64,000 nt of DNA from Scolanthus callimorphus (Eukaryota; Cnidaria; Anthozoa; Actiniaria; Edwardsiidae). The translations under genes and the position numbers were made by a program. Shown here in pieces: positions 42,869 to 55,000 of this stretch (positions within the stretch are counted from its first letter, which is position 1; every line of letters begins with the position of its first letter). The stretch spans positions 19,021,073-19,085,072 of the forward strand of contig CM066912.1 in NCBI GenBank assembly GCA_033964015.1, in the 5' to 3' direction. The notes beneath the pieces were generated by a model. It was not told where the DNA came from. It did no database searches and was given only the letters and a program-made list of their open reading frames with translations.

Positions 42869-43905
42869 GTAAGAGCAATACTTCTACCAATCTCGTTCCC
42901 AGGGTCCTCTCCATCCGCGCACTCTACACACAGGAGGTGAAAAGGACCCGTTTTTTCCCTCTTACACTAATTTTGTTTTATAAACACGAAGGGGATGTTG
43001 GGAGAATTGATTTAAAAACTTAAGTCACGGAGCCGTCTGCGCTTTTAGAAAAATAACTAGTTCAAAAATCGTGTTTATGTACTTACAGACATGCTTTTCG
43101 GCGAACATCAGTGCACGAGATTCAGTCTTGTGTACAAAAAACGTTTATACTGTTTGGAACCTCAATTCTTATACTCAGTGTTCCAATTATTACTTATTCC
43201 CTGTTTCAGACCAGTCTATGAAATTTAATATTGAAGTCGAAAATGACATTTCAAATGTCAATTAAAAAGGTCGAAACGTATGGCAAGAAATTTTGAGTCA
43301 TCTAGGGCGTTTTATACTGTCAATTATATCAACACTAATGTATTTTCATATGTACCTAAGAAAGGTGTCCATGAATAAAGATTATTATCATTATCATTTA
43401 ATATCTCAGATGGCTGATGATACCCTTCATAACTTCTGTCTGTTAATACATCAGTGTGTGCCCAATAGTAATATAAAATAAATAAAAAAGAGTGCTTTTA
43501 TTGCTTTTGGAGTTTTTGTTTTCTTTGTTCAAAACAGCCAAAAACTAATTTTGCTGCTGTTGAGGCAGTAGACTTCCCTTGGTTAAAACTTTACCCTTCT
43601 ATAGGGTTGGGGGGGGGGGGGGGGTGGATTTTTTCTGGAACCACACAGATTGTATATAAAGCATATATGTATAAATTGTGTATATTATATTACCCAACTT
43701 CATATCTGTATATTTTTTAAAATGTTAAAACAACATTTTAGTTTTTAGTCATTTGTGTTTTTCTTCATATATAAATAAACTATCTTAAAGCCCACATTTT
43801 ATATCACCCCCACTAAAGTAAATAAACAAATTTCCATATTTCAAAATTTGAACTTACTTAGAGAAGAAGTGTTATTTATTGAATGCAGATCAAACATACC
43901 TAAAA
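42869..43905. other. No complete gene; possible HARBI1 tail relic and a G-run
   Basis: DDTLHNFCLLIHQCVPN can be read at 43412-43465 on plus. G-run at 43608-43624. The sequence CCAATCTCGTTCCCAGGGTC at about 42888 looks like the end of a MITE family I recall from corals. Confidence 0.35.
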
Positions 43906-44186
43906 CAGTGGCGTAGCCAGGAATTTTGGTTGGGGGGGGGGGGGGGGGGGGGGGGGGCAGGCAAAGTCCGGCATTCGTGTCCAAATTGTACCAAATTGGT
44001 ACATTTGTGTCCAAATTGGGCTCGCACTAAATCATCATCATCATATGGTTTCAAAATCAGCATAATTATAAGCTCTTACTAGAAATTGTTAGTTTCTGTC
44101 ATCAAAAAAGAGAGAATTAAAATATGCAGGTAAAAAAATCTGGGAAAGGGAGGGGGCCTGTGCCATCCCCCCTGGCTACGCCCCTG
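43906..44186. mobile_element. hAT-like MITE with internal G-run
   Basis: Ends CAGTGGCGTAGCCAGG and, mirrored, CCTGGCTACGCCCCTG, typical hAT-type CA-GGGGCGTAGCCAGG termini. G-run of more than 20 at 43933-43957. The 8-base flanks do not match, so the target duplication has decayed. Confidence 0.75.
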
Positions 44187-44898
44187 CAAAATACCCAGGG
44201 AAATTAACCAGGAAAGCCTCGGTCATAGGGAAAACACAAGCTTTTAACAATGAATGGCTGTTAATTACTGTCCTGTTCTGGGGCCAAGGGGCTGGGATTT
44301 CAATTGACAGGTGCATTATAAGACTGTGCAGATTATTTGCCGTATTCTATTTTAGAACAGTGCCCAAGTAAAAATCAGAAAAAAATATCTTGGTAGGTTC
44401 CCAACAGTTCTGGGCCTCTAGGATCCTGCCCCACCAGGGAATGCCATTTTGGTGTGGGATCCCACTATAATGAAATGTGGGATCCCATAATGGATTGGTG
44501 GCCTGTTATCTCTGATTTTTTTTTCTGCTTACTAAGCACAAGTGCAAAAATTAATCTCTATTTCCCTGGAACATGAAAAAACAAGGATGAACTATAAGAA
44601 TAATAGATTGATTTGCATAAAAAAGAACCTTGTGTCAGGTCAAAACCAAGGGCAGCTCAGTTTTTATGTCTATTTATAGTCTTTATGAATGTATATTCAA
44701 ATATTAATTAGTTTGATTCAAATTCTATATAAATTAGGTAACAAAAAAACCCGAAGCAATGCTGCAGATGAATTATACAAATCCAAAACAACAAAAAAGG
44801 AATGAACTTTAAATTGTTTCAAATACAACAAGAACAACAAAAGAAAACGAAAGGAAATGCTGCAAAGTGTAAAAGTTGAATTTGAGTGTAGTTCACTT
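44187..44898. other. No gene recognised
   Basis: AT-rich sequence. Minus ORF 44718-44912 has no motif. Confidence 0.4.
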
Positions 44899-45062
44899 AA
44901 CAAATAAAACACAGTTCCCGTGACTGCACAGGCTTATGCAAACCGAGATGTGGTTGGGAGAATTCGAGAGCAGATCAGTGTTTGCATCTGCTCGAGAATT
45001 CTCCAAAACACATCGAGGTTTGCATAAGCATGTGCAGTCACGGGAACTGTGTTTTATTTGTT
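44899..45062. repeat. Foldback element, ~75-bp arms
   Basis: ACAAATAAAACACAGTTCCC at the left end is mirrored by GGGAACTGTGTTTTATTTGT at the right; the arms continue inward through GAGAATTCTCGAG-like bases with few mismatches. Confidence 0.88.
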
Positions 45063-48000
45063 TTATAAAATTATTATCTACAAAAATAAAATGCGCGTAG
45101 AATATATATAGTAAGGTTTTGAAGCGGATGAGACTCTAAATTCTCCATACAGATGAAAAGGCTGCATCAGCCAATCAGAGCGCTTCTTCTATCGCACGAT
45201 TTGTCAATCTCTGATCGGACTGCAAGTTTTCCGAGATGGCGGCAAGCGAAGTGGTTTTAAAATGACATTCGTGGCTTAAAATGGAGGCTATCTTCCATTC
45301 AAAATACAAAATAATTATGACAGAACGCGAACAGAAGACTTGAGTACAGAAGCCGTTGCTTTACATATGTGTGTTGGCCGAGTTTCTTCGTTTATGAAGC
45401 CGAAACAAAATCTCTCCCGAGCAAGAACATGCATATTTGGCAGCGGAACTGTTGATGCTTTAGCAGCGAAGAGCGAATTTGAACGCTTTATTTACGGCAA
45501 ACATGGCAAAGAAGAATGGAATCCACCTATTTGCACCTTCTTGGCTTGTCAAACATTTAATACTCGAGGATCCAGAGGCAGAATTAGTTAAGATTTACAA
45601 AACGAGACTGCCGAACTGTCAGACTTGTGACTGTCGAACTGTGCCGAACTCAGCTCAGGTAAAGAAGCGAAAACAAGGTTATTTTACGAGTCTCTGCTTT
45701 ATGTGAATTCAATGTGCTTTGTCAAATGTCTACCCAAGTAATATTAACTTCTCAATAAATGTTTTTGCCTAAAACATGTTACTTTTTTCTAAAAGTAAAA
45801 CTTGTGAAATTACCGGCTCGCCAATCACTCAAGTGTTACGTCACAACCATGTTTGCACAGGGAAATGCAAACATGGCTCTAAGCCAATCAGAGCGCGCGT
45901 ACTATCTAGCGCAGCGAGCGTAGAGCAAATCTAATCTCTACCTCGCCACAGTTTTTAAACAGTTCGCAAGTGCACTTTGTACTTCCACTCGATTCCCATT
46001 GCATAGGACTCACGAGCTCACAATGCAGAGCTTTAATTCGCATGCGCAGTACGATCATATGGGGAAAGCGATTTCAACTGTCTCCTGGCAAACTCGGCAG
46101 ACCATAATTTTTCGCGTCAACAACAAGTGTGGGCTGATTTCGGTGCTATGCAGTTCGACAGCGATTATCGGTAAGTTAAAGTTATGAATTGCCTTAATTT
46201 CATTTGTAACTTTTTTGTACAAGTTCTAGCAGGTTTCAAAGCGTGTTTTTCACTGGTGTTAGAACATTTTCAGTGCAGTTTTCGCGCGTTCTAGAGCGAA
46301 TTTCGAACGCACATCCATGCAATAGCTAGATGTCGGTCGAACACGAAAACAACAAGCTTGGCTTTGCCAAAGTCTCCCCATCAATTGGGGGCTTTCAGTT
46401 TCAGTGATTTGCTGCCTGAAATCAAGTCTCCTCCAATTGCATTCGTATGAGCAGAGTAAAGGCTTTATTTTCTTGTGATATAGAACCAATTACCTACCAA
46501 CGATTACATGCTTATATAGCGAAAATCAGCACCAAGCTTACTTACAATATCTTCTAGATTGAGCGAGATTGAGCAAAATAGGCTTGAAATGATGATAGCA
46601 CAAGTAAAGTTGAGCAATTCGTAGTATAGTTGCTGCAGTACTTAGCAGTAATAAAGCTGATGCATTACCACTAAGGAAATTGCCCAAAATGTCTGCCCTA
46701 TTTGGCACATAATTGCCCTAAATGTGGACCAGAAACCTAAATGAGCTATTAAAAGCTAAGCACCCAATATTTATTTTGGTACAGTTGCCACCAGCATGTC
46801 ATAAGCTAAACAAATTGTTGCAAATATGTTCCAAAATAGCACACCTTTATGCAATGTATTCGTTGTGTGATTGTCCAGGCAAGTAAATTATGTAATTAAG
46901 TAAAAAAAAAATTCCTTTTTGTAGATCCAGCCTAGCATCATAATGAATAACCCCTCTAAGCAACCAGGTCAATTACCTCTTCACTGGTCACAAGGTCGAT
47001 CTGCTAATTTCATATGGAAAATAATAACAAGACTTAACATGTATCACTGAAGCACGAAAGCCACATCTTCACCGAGCGACAAATTAAGAGAGTGACATTG
47101 TTTGCAGTTGTTGAGGAGAAAAAAAAAAAGACTCACAGGACCACAATTGATTGATATTATTTTAAAAATGCATATTTACAAGGAGTTGTTGTGCAATTAT
47201 GAAGCTAGGGGCCAAGAAATTACATTTTACAAACAAACGATGACAAAATTCTTGAACAGATGACACCAAGCATAGGCATTACTTTGAAGGACACCAGTGC
47301 TGGTATGTTAATAATTAGTGTCAAGAACAAGACTGGTAAAATGTAACATCTGGTTCAATGTGCATCTCATGCATGAAAAATGTAAAGCTGTTGTTATTTT
47401 TTATCTGGAACATACCCAAACTGAATCAAGGAAATGGCTGTACTGCAGCTGGAATATTGAACCAACACAGGAAACCATATAAATCGTATTTTTTTACCTT
47501 CGACCTGATTCCTGAAACATACATGTACATTGATAACGTACAATTGTCTATGCCCCAGGCCACCTCATGCCCCCTTTTTAGTTGGATAACTACAGCAGAA
47601 GTCATTTACTACCAGGAGTGGCTCACATGTTTAGAAAACAATCACTATCAACATGCAAAAATGTTAGATCAACTGTTTATGTCCAATACTGAGTTATTAG
47701 AGTAAAATTCCATTAAGAGAACTTTGTTTGACAACAGAGCGACCAAAAAATAATTGTAACAAGAGTGCTAATGTGTGGTTCCAGAAATTAGTGAATTATA
47801 ATAACACATTTTAACGCGACATTATTGTAATAAATTCATTGCACTTTCACGATTTCTTTCCTCGGTAAATAATGTTCGAACATTTTAGTAGTTCATGGTA
47901 TTTGCAATCGGACTTTCGGTAAAGTTTAATACATAACTATACAACATAATGCCGAGAGAAGAGCCCACAATAATGAGTTTTCGGAGCACTATTAAAATTA

Positions 48001-48342
48001 AATTCAAGCCAAGCAGAATCACTGGAATCAGCCCTCTACTTTGGCCAAAGTTGGCAGCATTTTTATTACCGCGTTTCTGTTCCGACGAATTTTCTGTAAC
48101 TTAGCTTGATTTGAGATTACTTCAACTGGAATCGATTTCTGGAATTTGAGCCAAAAAAACCGGCAATTTTTTTTTCTAGTACGACCTGAATATGAAATTA
48201 GGGCCTCACAAAAATTTAGATTGTGACTTCTTAAAATGTTTCCAAGAAGATCGGTTATTAAGAACTTATTTATACATCATTAAAGTAGGATTTGAAAAAA
48301 GAATTATAACAATAGAGGAAAAGACGCAAAAGTTATAGCCTT
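45063..48342. other. No gene recognised
   Basis: Short ORFs at 45340-45706, 45999-46187 and 47358-47705 (plus) and 46259-46489 (minus) show no motif. A donor-like CTCAG|GTAAAG at 45659 and ATCG|GTAAGT at 46168 leave open exon fragments of an unknown gene. Confidence 0.35.
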
Positions 48343-48906
48343 GAGATCTCTCTTGGAATAAGCATGTTGACTATGTAGTTAAGAAGGCTAACAAAAGGCT
48401 ATATGCTATACGGCTCTTAAAGAAATCTGGAGTTCCGGTTCAGGACCTTATTAAAATCTATTGTGCACTTATAAGATCCGTAGTGGAGTACGCAGCACCG
48501 GTATGGGCTGCGCTACCGGAGTATCTTGTTGATACTGTTGAGGGCGTACAAAGGAAAGTCCTCCGTATTGTTCTTCCACACCTGCGTTACCAGGAGGCTT
48601 TGGATGCCTGTGGGCTACAAAGCCTCTCCTCTCGCAGAAATGATTTATGCTTTAAGTTCATGGCCTCCGCTAGGGAGCGCGAACCTCTAAGGTCTGTAAT
48701 TACTGGAAGTGTAACACGAAATGTACATGGTTATTCACTTAGGTCAGGGACTGTGAGTACAACGGGACGTATCCCGACTACAAATCGCTTTGGTGACTTT
48801 GTATCACATAGATTTCTGTAATTATTGTTGCTAGATATTGCTGACCCGTTGCTGTAATTCAGTTTCAACTGCAATGGCATTCGAATAAACCTATTTATTA
48901 TTATTA
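48343..48906 (+). mobile_element. LINE C-terminal fragment with (TTA)n tail
   Basis: One open frame from about 48343 reads LSWNKHVDYVVKKANKRLY, LLKKSGVPVQDLIKIYCAL, SVVEYAAPVWAALPEYL, VEGVQRKVLRIVLPHLRYQE and LSSRRNDLCFKF, stopping at 48821. This is the C-terminal region of the same LINE group as the 59.5-kb element. A short UTR and CCTATTTATTATTATTA tail follow. The RT core is absent, so it is 5'-truncated, the usual product of incomplete target-primed insertion. Confidence 0.9.
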
Positions 48907-49566
48907 TGCTTAGGCTCATGTCTTTGGTGTTTGAGACGAATCGCCTTGCAAAGACTTAGAATGTCCGTTATCTTTTTGTACGATCAGCCTCTTTCCCTCA
49001 GATAAATAAACCTCTAGGCATTTTATTCTTGGCGGTGTGCGAAAGAATTTTCATTCAATGCGGCCGATATGTGGCGGTGAATTACTAAGCGAACAGAGTT
49101 TGATGTCGTCCACCAAAGAACCAAGAACCAGTCGCAAATGTGAAACAAATTCTCGAACGCACAGTTGACTGAGAGAACCAGTCAACTAATCAGGTTAGAA
49201 CCGGTTTTTAACCTGATTAGTGGCTCGGTCTGATGTCGAGGCCTTGTGTCAAGATAATCGCTCAAATCTTTTTGGCTTGCCGAGAATAGATTGCGTTCTT
49301 CGAACGCGAAAATTTAACTTTTTTCGCTCGAATTTGTGTTTCATTTTATTTTCAATAGTTAGAAATAACGTTTAGCTATATTCTAGCGATATCTAATGGC
49401 AGAAACAGAATATGCTCGGGCTCGTGCGAAAAGCCGTTGTGATTGCGTGAGAGTGCGCGCTAATGTAAGGAGAATTGAGATTTCAATCGACGAAAATAAG
49501 CATTATTTCTTGCGATTTCATCCAGAAAATTATCAAGAATCGCGATACAAAACAAATTACGATTTT
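48907..49566. other. No gene recognised; short hairpin
   Basis: CTAATCAGGTTAGAACCGGT and TTTTTAACCTGATTAG (about 49185-49221) form an imperfect hairpin. Confidence 0.4.
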
Positions 49567-49691
49567 GAGACGGCAATACAACAAAATATTGACGGCGTTG
49601 GAAGAAAATATTTCCGTCGCTGCGACTCCGCCAAATACGGAAAATATTTCCTTCCAACTAGCCGTCAATATTTTGTGGTATTGCCGTCTTA
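49567..49691. repeat. Foldback element, ~58-bp arms
   Basis: AGACGGCAATAC...AAAATATTGACGG at the left is mirrored by CCGTCAATATTTTGTGGTAT and TGCCGTCTT at the right, with GGAAATATTT in both arms. Confidence 0.88.
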
Positions 49692-49802
49692 GTTTATAGA
49701 ATATCGCCGAATATACAACGCCATCCCTGCGTTCTGATTCGCTGTATTTTCTGTGGCGTGGCATAATTCAAGAAATATGTGGAAATATCATGATATTTGT
49801 AG

Positions 49803-49962
49803 GTAATCATACGACTTCGAGTTCAATTTGGGATTAATTGCACGAGTGAGTTTTTCAAAAAGTATCGATTGCACGAGCCCGTAGGGGAGTGCAATTTGAG
49901 CTTTTTGAAAAACTCACGAGTGTAATTAATCCCAAATTGAGCGAGAATAGTCGTATGATTAC
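49803..49962. repeat. Foldback element
   Basis: GTAATCATACGACT and, inside it, CAATTTGGGATTAATTGCAC with GAGTGAGTTTTTCAAAAAG are mirrored at the right through AGTCGTATGATTAC. The loop itself contains a GATTGCAC/GTGCAATT pair. Confidence 0.9.
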
Positions 49963-50199
49963 TATTAATAATATTGATGCAAAAAAGTATTAATAAAGAA
50001 TGAAAACTAAAACAAGTCCATAAGGAATTCACATTTTGCTTTCCACAGGTTTCGGAAGATGAATTTCATGAAAAGAAACCGATTTTCTCCCTCCATCCAT
50101 AGTCATTTCCAGAGTCATCGATCTCCATATTTCCGGGGGGCTGCGTGACACAGCTAGCGCGCATCTGATTGGCTCATACGCAAAATCCATTCCTTTTTT

Positions 50200-50230
50200 G
50201 CAGTGCAAATTACTTTTGTAATTGCACTGC
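50200..50230. repeat. Short hairpin
   Basis: GCAGTGCAAATTAC and GTAATTGCACTGC around TTTT. Probably the end of a small foldback copy. Confidence 0.7.
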
Positions 50231-51880
50231 TCTCGACCAATCAGAATCAAGAAAATTTTGCATCTATATTATTAGAGATTTTATCACTATAAGGCTCATA
50301 TATTGATATAATACGAGTCATTAAACCCGAGCCAGTTTGATGCAATACCGTCCAGTAAATCATAGTTCCACTTAGAGCTTGCTCCGTCCGTACTTCTCTA
50401 ACGCAGTATTAATATTCCCGATAGTTATTTCGCCCATAAAGAAGGCCTTTCGAGAAGGGGATGCTCTACTTCTCTCATGTCCGCCATCTTTGAACAGCGG
50501 CAATGCGTATGTACTTGTCATCAGGTTGTCATGACATCGGCTGACGGCCCTCTTCGGCTCAACTTGCGCTCGCAATTTTGCACTTTTAAGAAAAAGATTT
50601 GCAGTCTCAGCCACAAAAAAGCGAATCGCGGGCTCAAAAATTCACATCGTGGGCGCATAAATCTAAATCGAAAGTCTTTTCTTAAACATCAAAAATATCT
50701 TCCTTAAACCCTTAAAAATCTTTTCCTCGAACTTGAAAATATTTCTTCAAAGTAAAATATCTTTACTTCAAAGAGAAATATCTTTTACTCGAACGTACAT
50801 TTCTTTTCCTCGAAAGGAAACAAGTCAGCAGCAAGTGACGATTTTGAAAACGTCTCGGTTGAATCACAGATACAAAAACAAACAACGACTTCTTTGAAAA
50901 TTATTCTTACGTGTGGCTCGTAGGAAATTTCCAGCAAGAGACGTTATGTATTAAATTTGAGATCCCAAAAGGTTGTCCGGATGAATTGAATTCTGATTTC
51001 TTTGGGAAATTACTCGGTGGAATTCACAGGATCGTAAAAGTTCTCAACTCAAGCATGATAATATTACGGTAAGAAAACTCAATGTGTTTCGCTCGATTAA
51101 TTACAAGCTACATTTACCACCAAATCATGCTGCTTGCTCTTGTTGTGTATTCTCCTTGCTTTTGTATTGTTTGCCTAAAATACATTTATTTTATTCAATT
51201 GTTTTTCTTTTCAATTGTGCTTGTTCTTGTTGTTCACCGGTGTGTATAAAATTCGTGCGGCTGGCTCAATTTGACGTTCGCTTCGTCTCCTGTCATATTT
51301 GTATGTTATTAACTTTATTTGAAAATGCAATATAGTAAACATAATAAACTTGGTTGTTCAGGCTTTTTTTAGGATCGGTCTATAAAGCAAAAAAATTCAT
51401 CCCTCAGCCTGGAATTTTACAGTTAAGCCCCCGCGCTTGTCACGCAACTTTGCAGCTGTTCTGCGCATCTCAAGTCAGAGAAGTATCGTCCCGTAACGAT
51501 CGCCAGCGAGGGGGTGACTCACATAGTGTCTTTTGGTCGGGGATGATCGTATTTTTGGGGGTTAAAATCACGGGTTTTTGTCTCTTAGGGGTAACCTTGA
51601 TCTGCAATAAAATTTAAGGGAGATTGGTATCGTTTGGTGCTCTAGCACAGCGGCAAACCTTCAAGAAAGAGAGAGAGAGAGGACAAATTAGACAACATCC
51701 AAGGCAGCATCTCAATCAATGATCTCAATCAAAGAAGGAAATTTCTTGATGGGTATTTTTTAGAGTAAAAATTATTTTGGCCACGCCCTTTTTGGTATCC
51801 TTTAGGGGTGAAAAACTCAAACTCGTAGTCTAATTGTTAAGTATAACTTCGTTGAAGCTTGTTATTTTCCAAGATGATAA
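50231..51880. other. No gene recognised downstream of the acyl-CoA synthetase gene
   Basis: ORFs 51084-51335 and 51354-51617 have no motif. Repeat-like words shared with the MITE at 42145-42482 occur at 51480-51815, and a (GA)n run at about 51668-51681. Confidence 0.4.
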
Positions 51881-52041
51881 CTATATTTGTGTGGTGTTCC
51901 TTTGGTTCTCTGCTTCATCGTACAAACATTGTATCTCCTCCTGGAATCTTCTTGGACGGTAGGTCTCTTGATCTTGAAGGTTGCAGTCATTAGGCCATTC
52001 TCAACGCTAAAAAGCTCGTAATGGAGGTGAATGGCCTTAAC
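51881..52041 (-). CDS. ACSL last exon (one-base frameshift near 51950)
   Basis: Acceptor CTGCCAG then [16 protein letters not shown], with [10 protein letters not shown] before the break. Reading straight on gives a non-homologous DSRRRYNV tail to 51862; one extra T in GATTCC would give the expected [11 protein letters not shown] terminus ending at 51881. Confidence 0.85.
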
Positions 52042-55000
52042 CTGGCAGAATAGAAGATTAATTGTCAGCACCCTTGCTGGTCAGTGACTAGAATAATCAT
52101 GTCCATTTTGTCTTAAACTCCATGCACTTTAACAATTATTCCTTGAGCCCGAATGCGCTCTTAGTCTAAAGCCCATGAAGCCGAAGGGCGAATGGGCTAG
52201 ATTGACTCAGAAGCCATGAGTGCGAGAGGGCAATTTGTGTAGCCAAAAACAATTTCTGGTCTGGTCATTGGCCATTTTCTTGCTTTCAAGTACTTTTCGC
52301 TACTAGTAGGCTATAAATTATAGCCTACTAGTAGCTCAACCAATCATAACGCAGTATTGAGAATAGACCACTAGTATGATTTGACTGTGCAAGGATTTAT
52401 CCCGCCTGTAGATTCACGCTATTTTGGCGCGCGATTCCAATGGCTTATTCCCATTTCTCTTTGCTGAGAGGAAAATGGAGGAACTGAAAAGTTTCATCAT
52501 GTCTACCTTGATATTCAACTGTATGCAAGATTTGATATCGTTTATGACGTCGTATTCAGAACAGCTCATTTTTACAGCAGAATTTGGATTTACGATCTTT
52601 GACCTTTACTCCAAACGGACCCCGAACCTAGAAAACTAATCGTTTCCTGTTTCATTCAGGGTACCAAACAGTTTGCTGGAATGCTGATGTCAACAGTGTG
52701 AACCGATTATCCAGGTAAATAATAGTGGGTAAGGTGATACCTGTATTTACTATGACGGAGTTTAATTAAGTTTTGAATGAAGTATTTTCGTACTGGGCTT
52801 CTGTCTGAGGCTAATATTCAATAAATCATTGGATATCCAATCCCTCGCGCTCTGAATGGCTACTGAAACTCGGAATGCCCGACGATATTCACTGTTTTGC
52901 GTCGTGCGCGAGCGTCTGTATCAATCACGTACGTTTCTGGGCAATATCGACAACAATTTCAGATTTTATCCAACTGATTTGGTCAATCCTAAAAGTACTT
53001 TCCCCTCAGGGTCGATGGACAGTGGCAGGATATGTACCTCGACGTCTCGGTATACATCCACCACTATTAATCTCCCCTTCGGGAATAAATATATAGTATT
53101 TGCTCCCATTATTTTCTAGTTTTTTCCCGGGGCAGCCCCCCTCCCCCGAAAAAAAACCGTACCTGTTCAAAACCATTAAGCTTGGCTTCCTTTGACACTT
53201 TCAGACAGTCTTCTAATACAGCCTGTCTTACTTCCTGTTAGACACAAAAATAGTACAAAATCAGTGGTTTTCCTTCCTTATCCAGTGTCACATAAGTCGC
53301 CGAAAAACAAATCGCTGATGATTTTAAATATGTGTCTGTAATAATTATATTGTTCACACGATTGCTACTCATTCCATATCGCCAGTACATCATCGTAATC
53401 TATCGTGCAATTTACCTTGCATTAAAAGGGCAATGTCACCTTTCGAGGACTAATTTAGTTAATTTCAATTCACAAGAAATAAGCAAAATACTCGCCTTGA
53501 TTTGTTAAGTAACCTTTCAGCTGCCAGATAAACACAAATCTTGTGTATTTTGGTTTGTTATCGAGCGGATGGAAATGGATTGCGATTGGCCTTTTTGATT
53601 TCTTACTAGATTGAATTGTTTTCAAAATTTGATAGCGAAAGCTATTAAACCTTGCATAAGATTGCTATTAAAACGCGAATTTTAGCTCCTATTTCTTTCT
53701 TAGACTGAAAGTTGAACTTCAATATATGATTCTGGGTTGTTTATGCCGATCACTGACCTAGTTTTATGGACGTTTGCTAAATCAACCATGAAATAGCCCC
53801 TTTAAGTTTTCTGGTCACTTACCACCGTTTTACAAAGTGTTTTGACGTCCCCTTCTATCCTTTTTTGTTTCGCCCAGTTAACAAGAACCTCTTGATCGGG
53901 CACAATAATTGCGACCAAAAATGTCTGTGGGAAAAAGAAATGGCGCATTAAATTTAGTAGGCAAGACCTCGCAACTGAAAAAAAATTGGCTAAATTCATT
54001 TTGACACGGTGCACTGTCGTGTAGCCACATTACCAACGTACAAATTGAAGGTACTTTTGTATGACATTCGTAACAAATGCCTGGAATTACTGCCCCTCCC
54101 TCCTATTCCGTATCCTAAACAACATTAACACGATTAAAAAGAAACCACAGAATACACATGCATTCAAAATGCACTTAACTTATTGTAGCTTGAGTGCCTA
54201 TTAATACTGATACTGACTGTACGAGTAGGGCTCTACAAGGTGTGGGACACTCCAGGGGCGTAGCCAGGGCTTTTTTGTAAGGTACGCAATAGAGTAGTCT
54301 AATGACATCATCATAGAAATCTTTTCTATCTTGAAATATTCATGTCTATTCTGCATTACAAACGACGACATATCTATTTTATCTTAGTCACAGTTCGTGG
54401 TATCGAACTGAACAGTTCATCAATTCTTATTAGATTTCCTCGTTTAGAAGCCATGTCTTCTAATTAAACTCGGAGAAGAAAATGGAGAAACCAAATCATA
54501 TGAAGATCACAAATTTCGCCAAATACGCAAAGTCTACAGACTCGCTGCACAAAAGTCTATATCCAGTCTAGAGTACTACAAAATGTCTTTCACAAACACA
54601 CTGCTGCCGCAAGAAACATCCACTGCACGTCAAATGCAACTTCTTTTGAAAAGTGTATGAAACAATATGTTAATAAATATTTTTTTAAAAGAAAAGGAAG
54701 CGGAAAACCTTGAATTTGTTTAAGTACGTAGCTGCGTACTTTGCGTATTGGTAGCTATGCCCCTGCACTCCATTCCATTTGCCAGCAGATTGATTGTCAA
54801 CTCCGTCTCATTTCCGGGAATATCAATGCTCACAACAGAACTTCTAACTCCTCTTCGTGTGAAATCTCATTTCTAACGTCCATTCCATTCATGTTCATCT
54901 TATTCTCGTTTTCCCAGCCCATTTTCTGGTCTAGCCCCTTTTGAACCCTGTACAAGCTGTCTCGTCACGGTCAAGGGTGGTTTGCGTGACGATATGTAGT

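Noticed and set aside
47358..47705. 115-aa plus-strand ORF as a gene
   Set aside because: No start context, motif, splice site or homology; the composition is that of translated AT-rich DNA.
53802..54014. 70-aa ORF taken as a whole
   Set aside because: Only 53823-53924 is exon; the flanks are intron sequence beyond the acceptor and donor sites.
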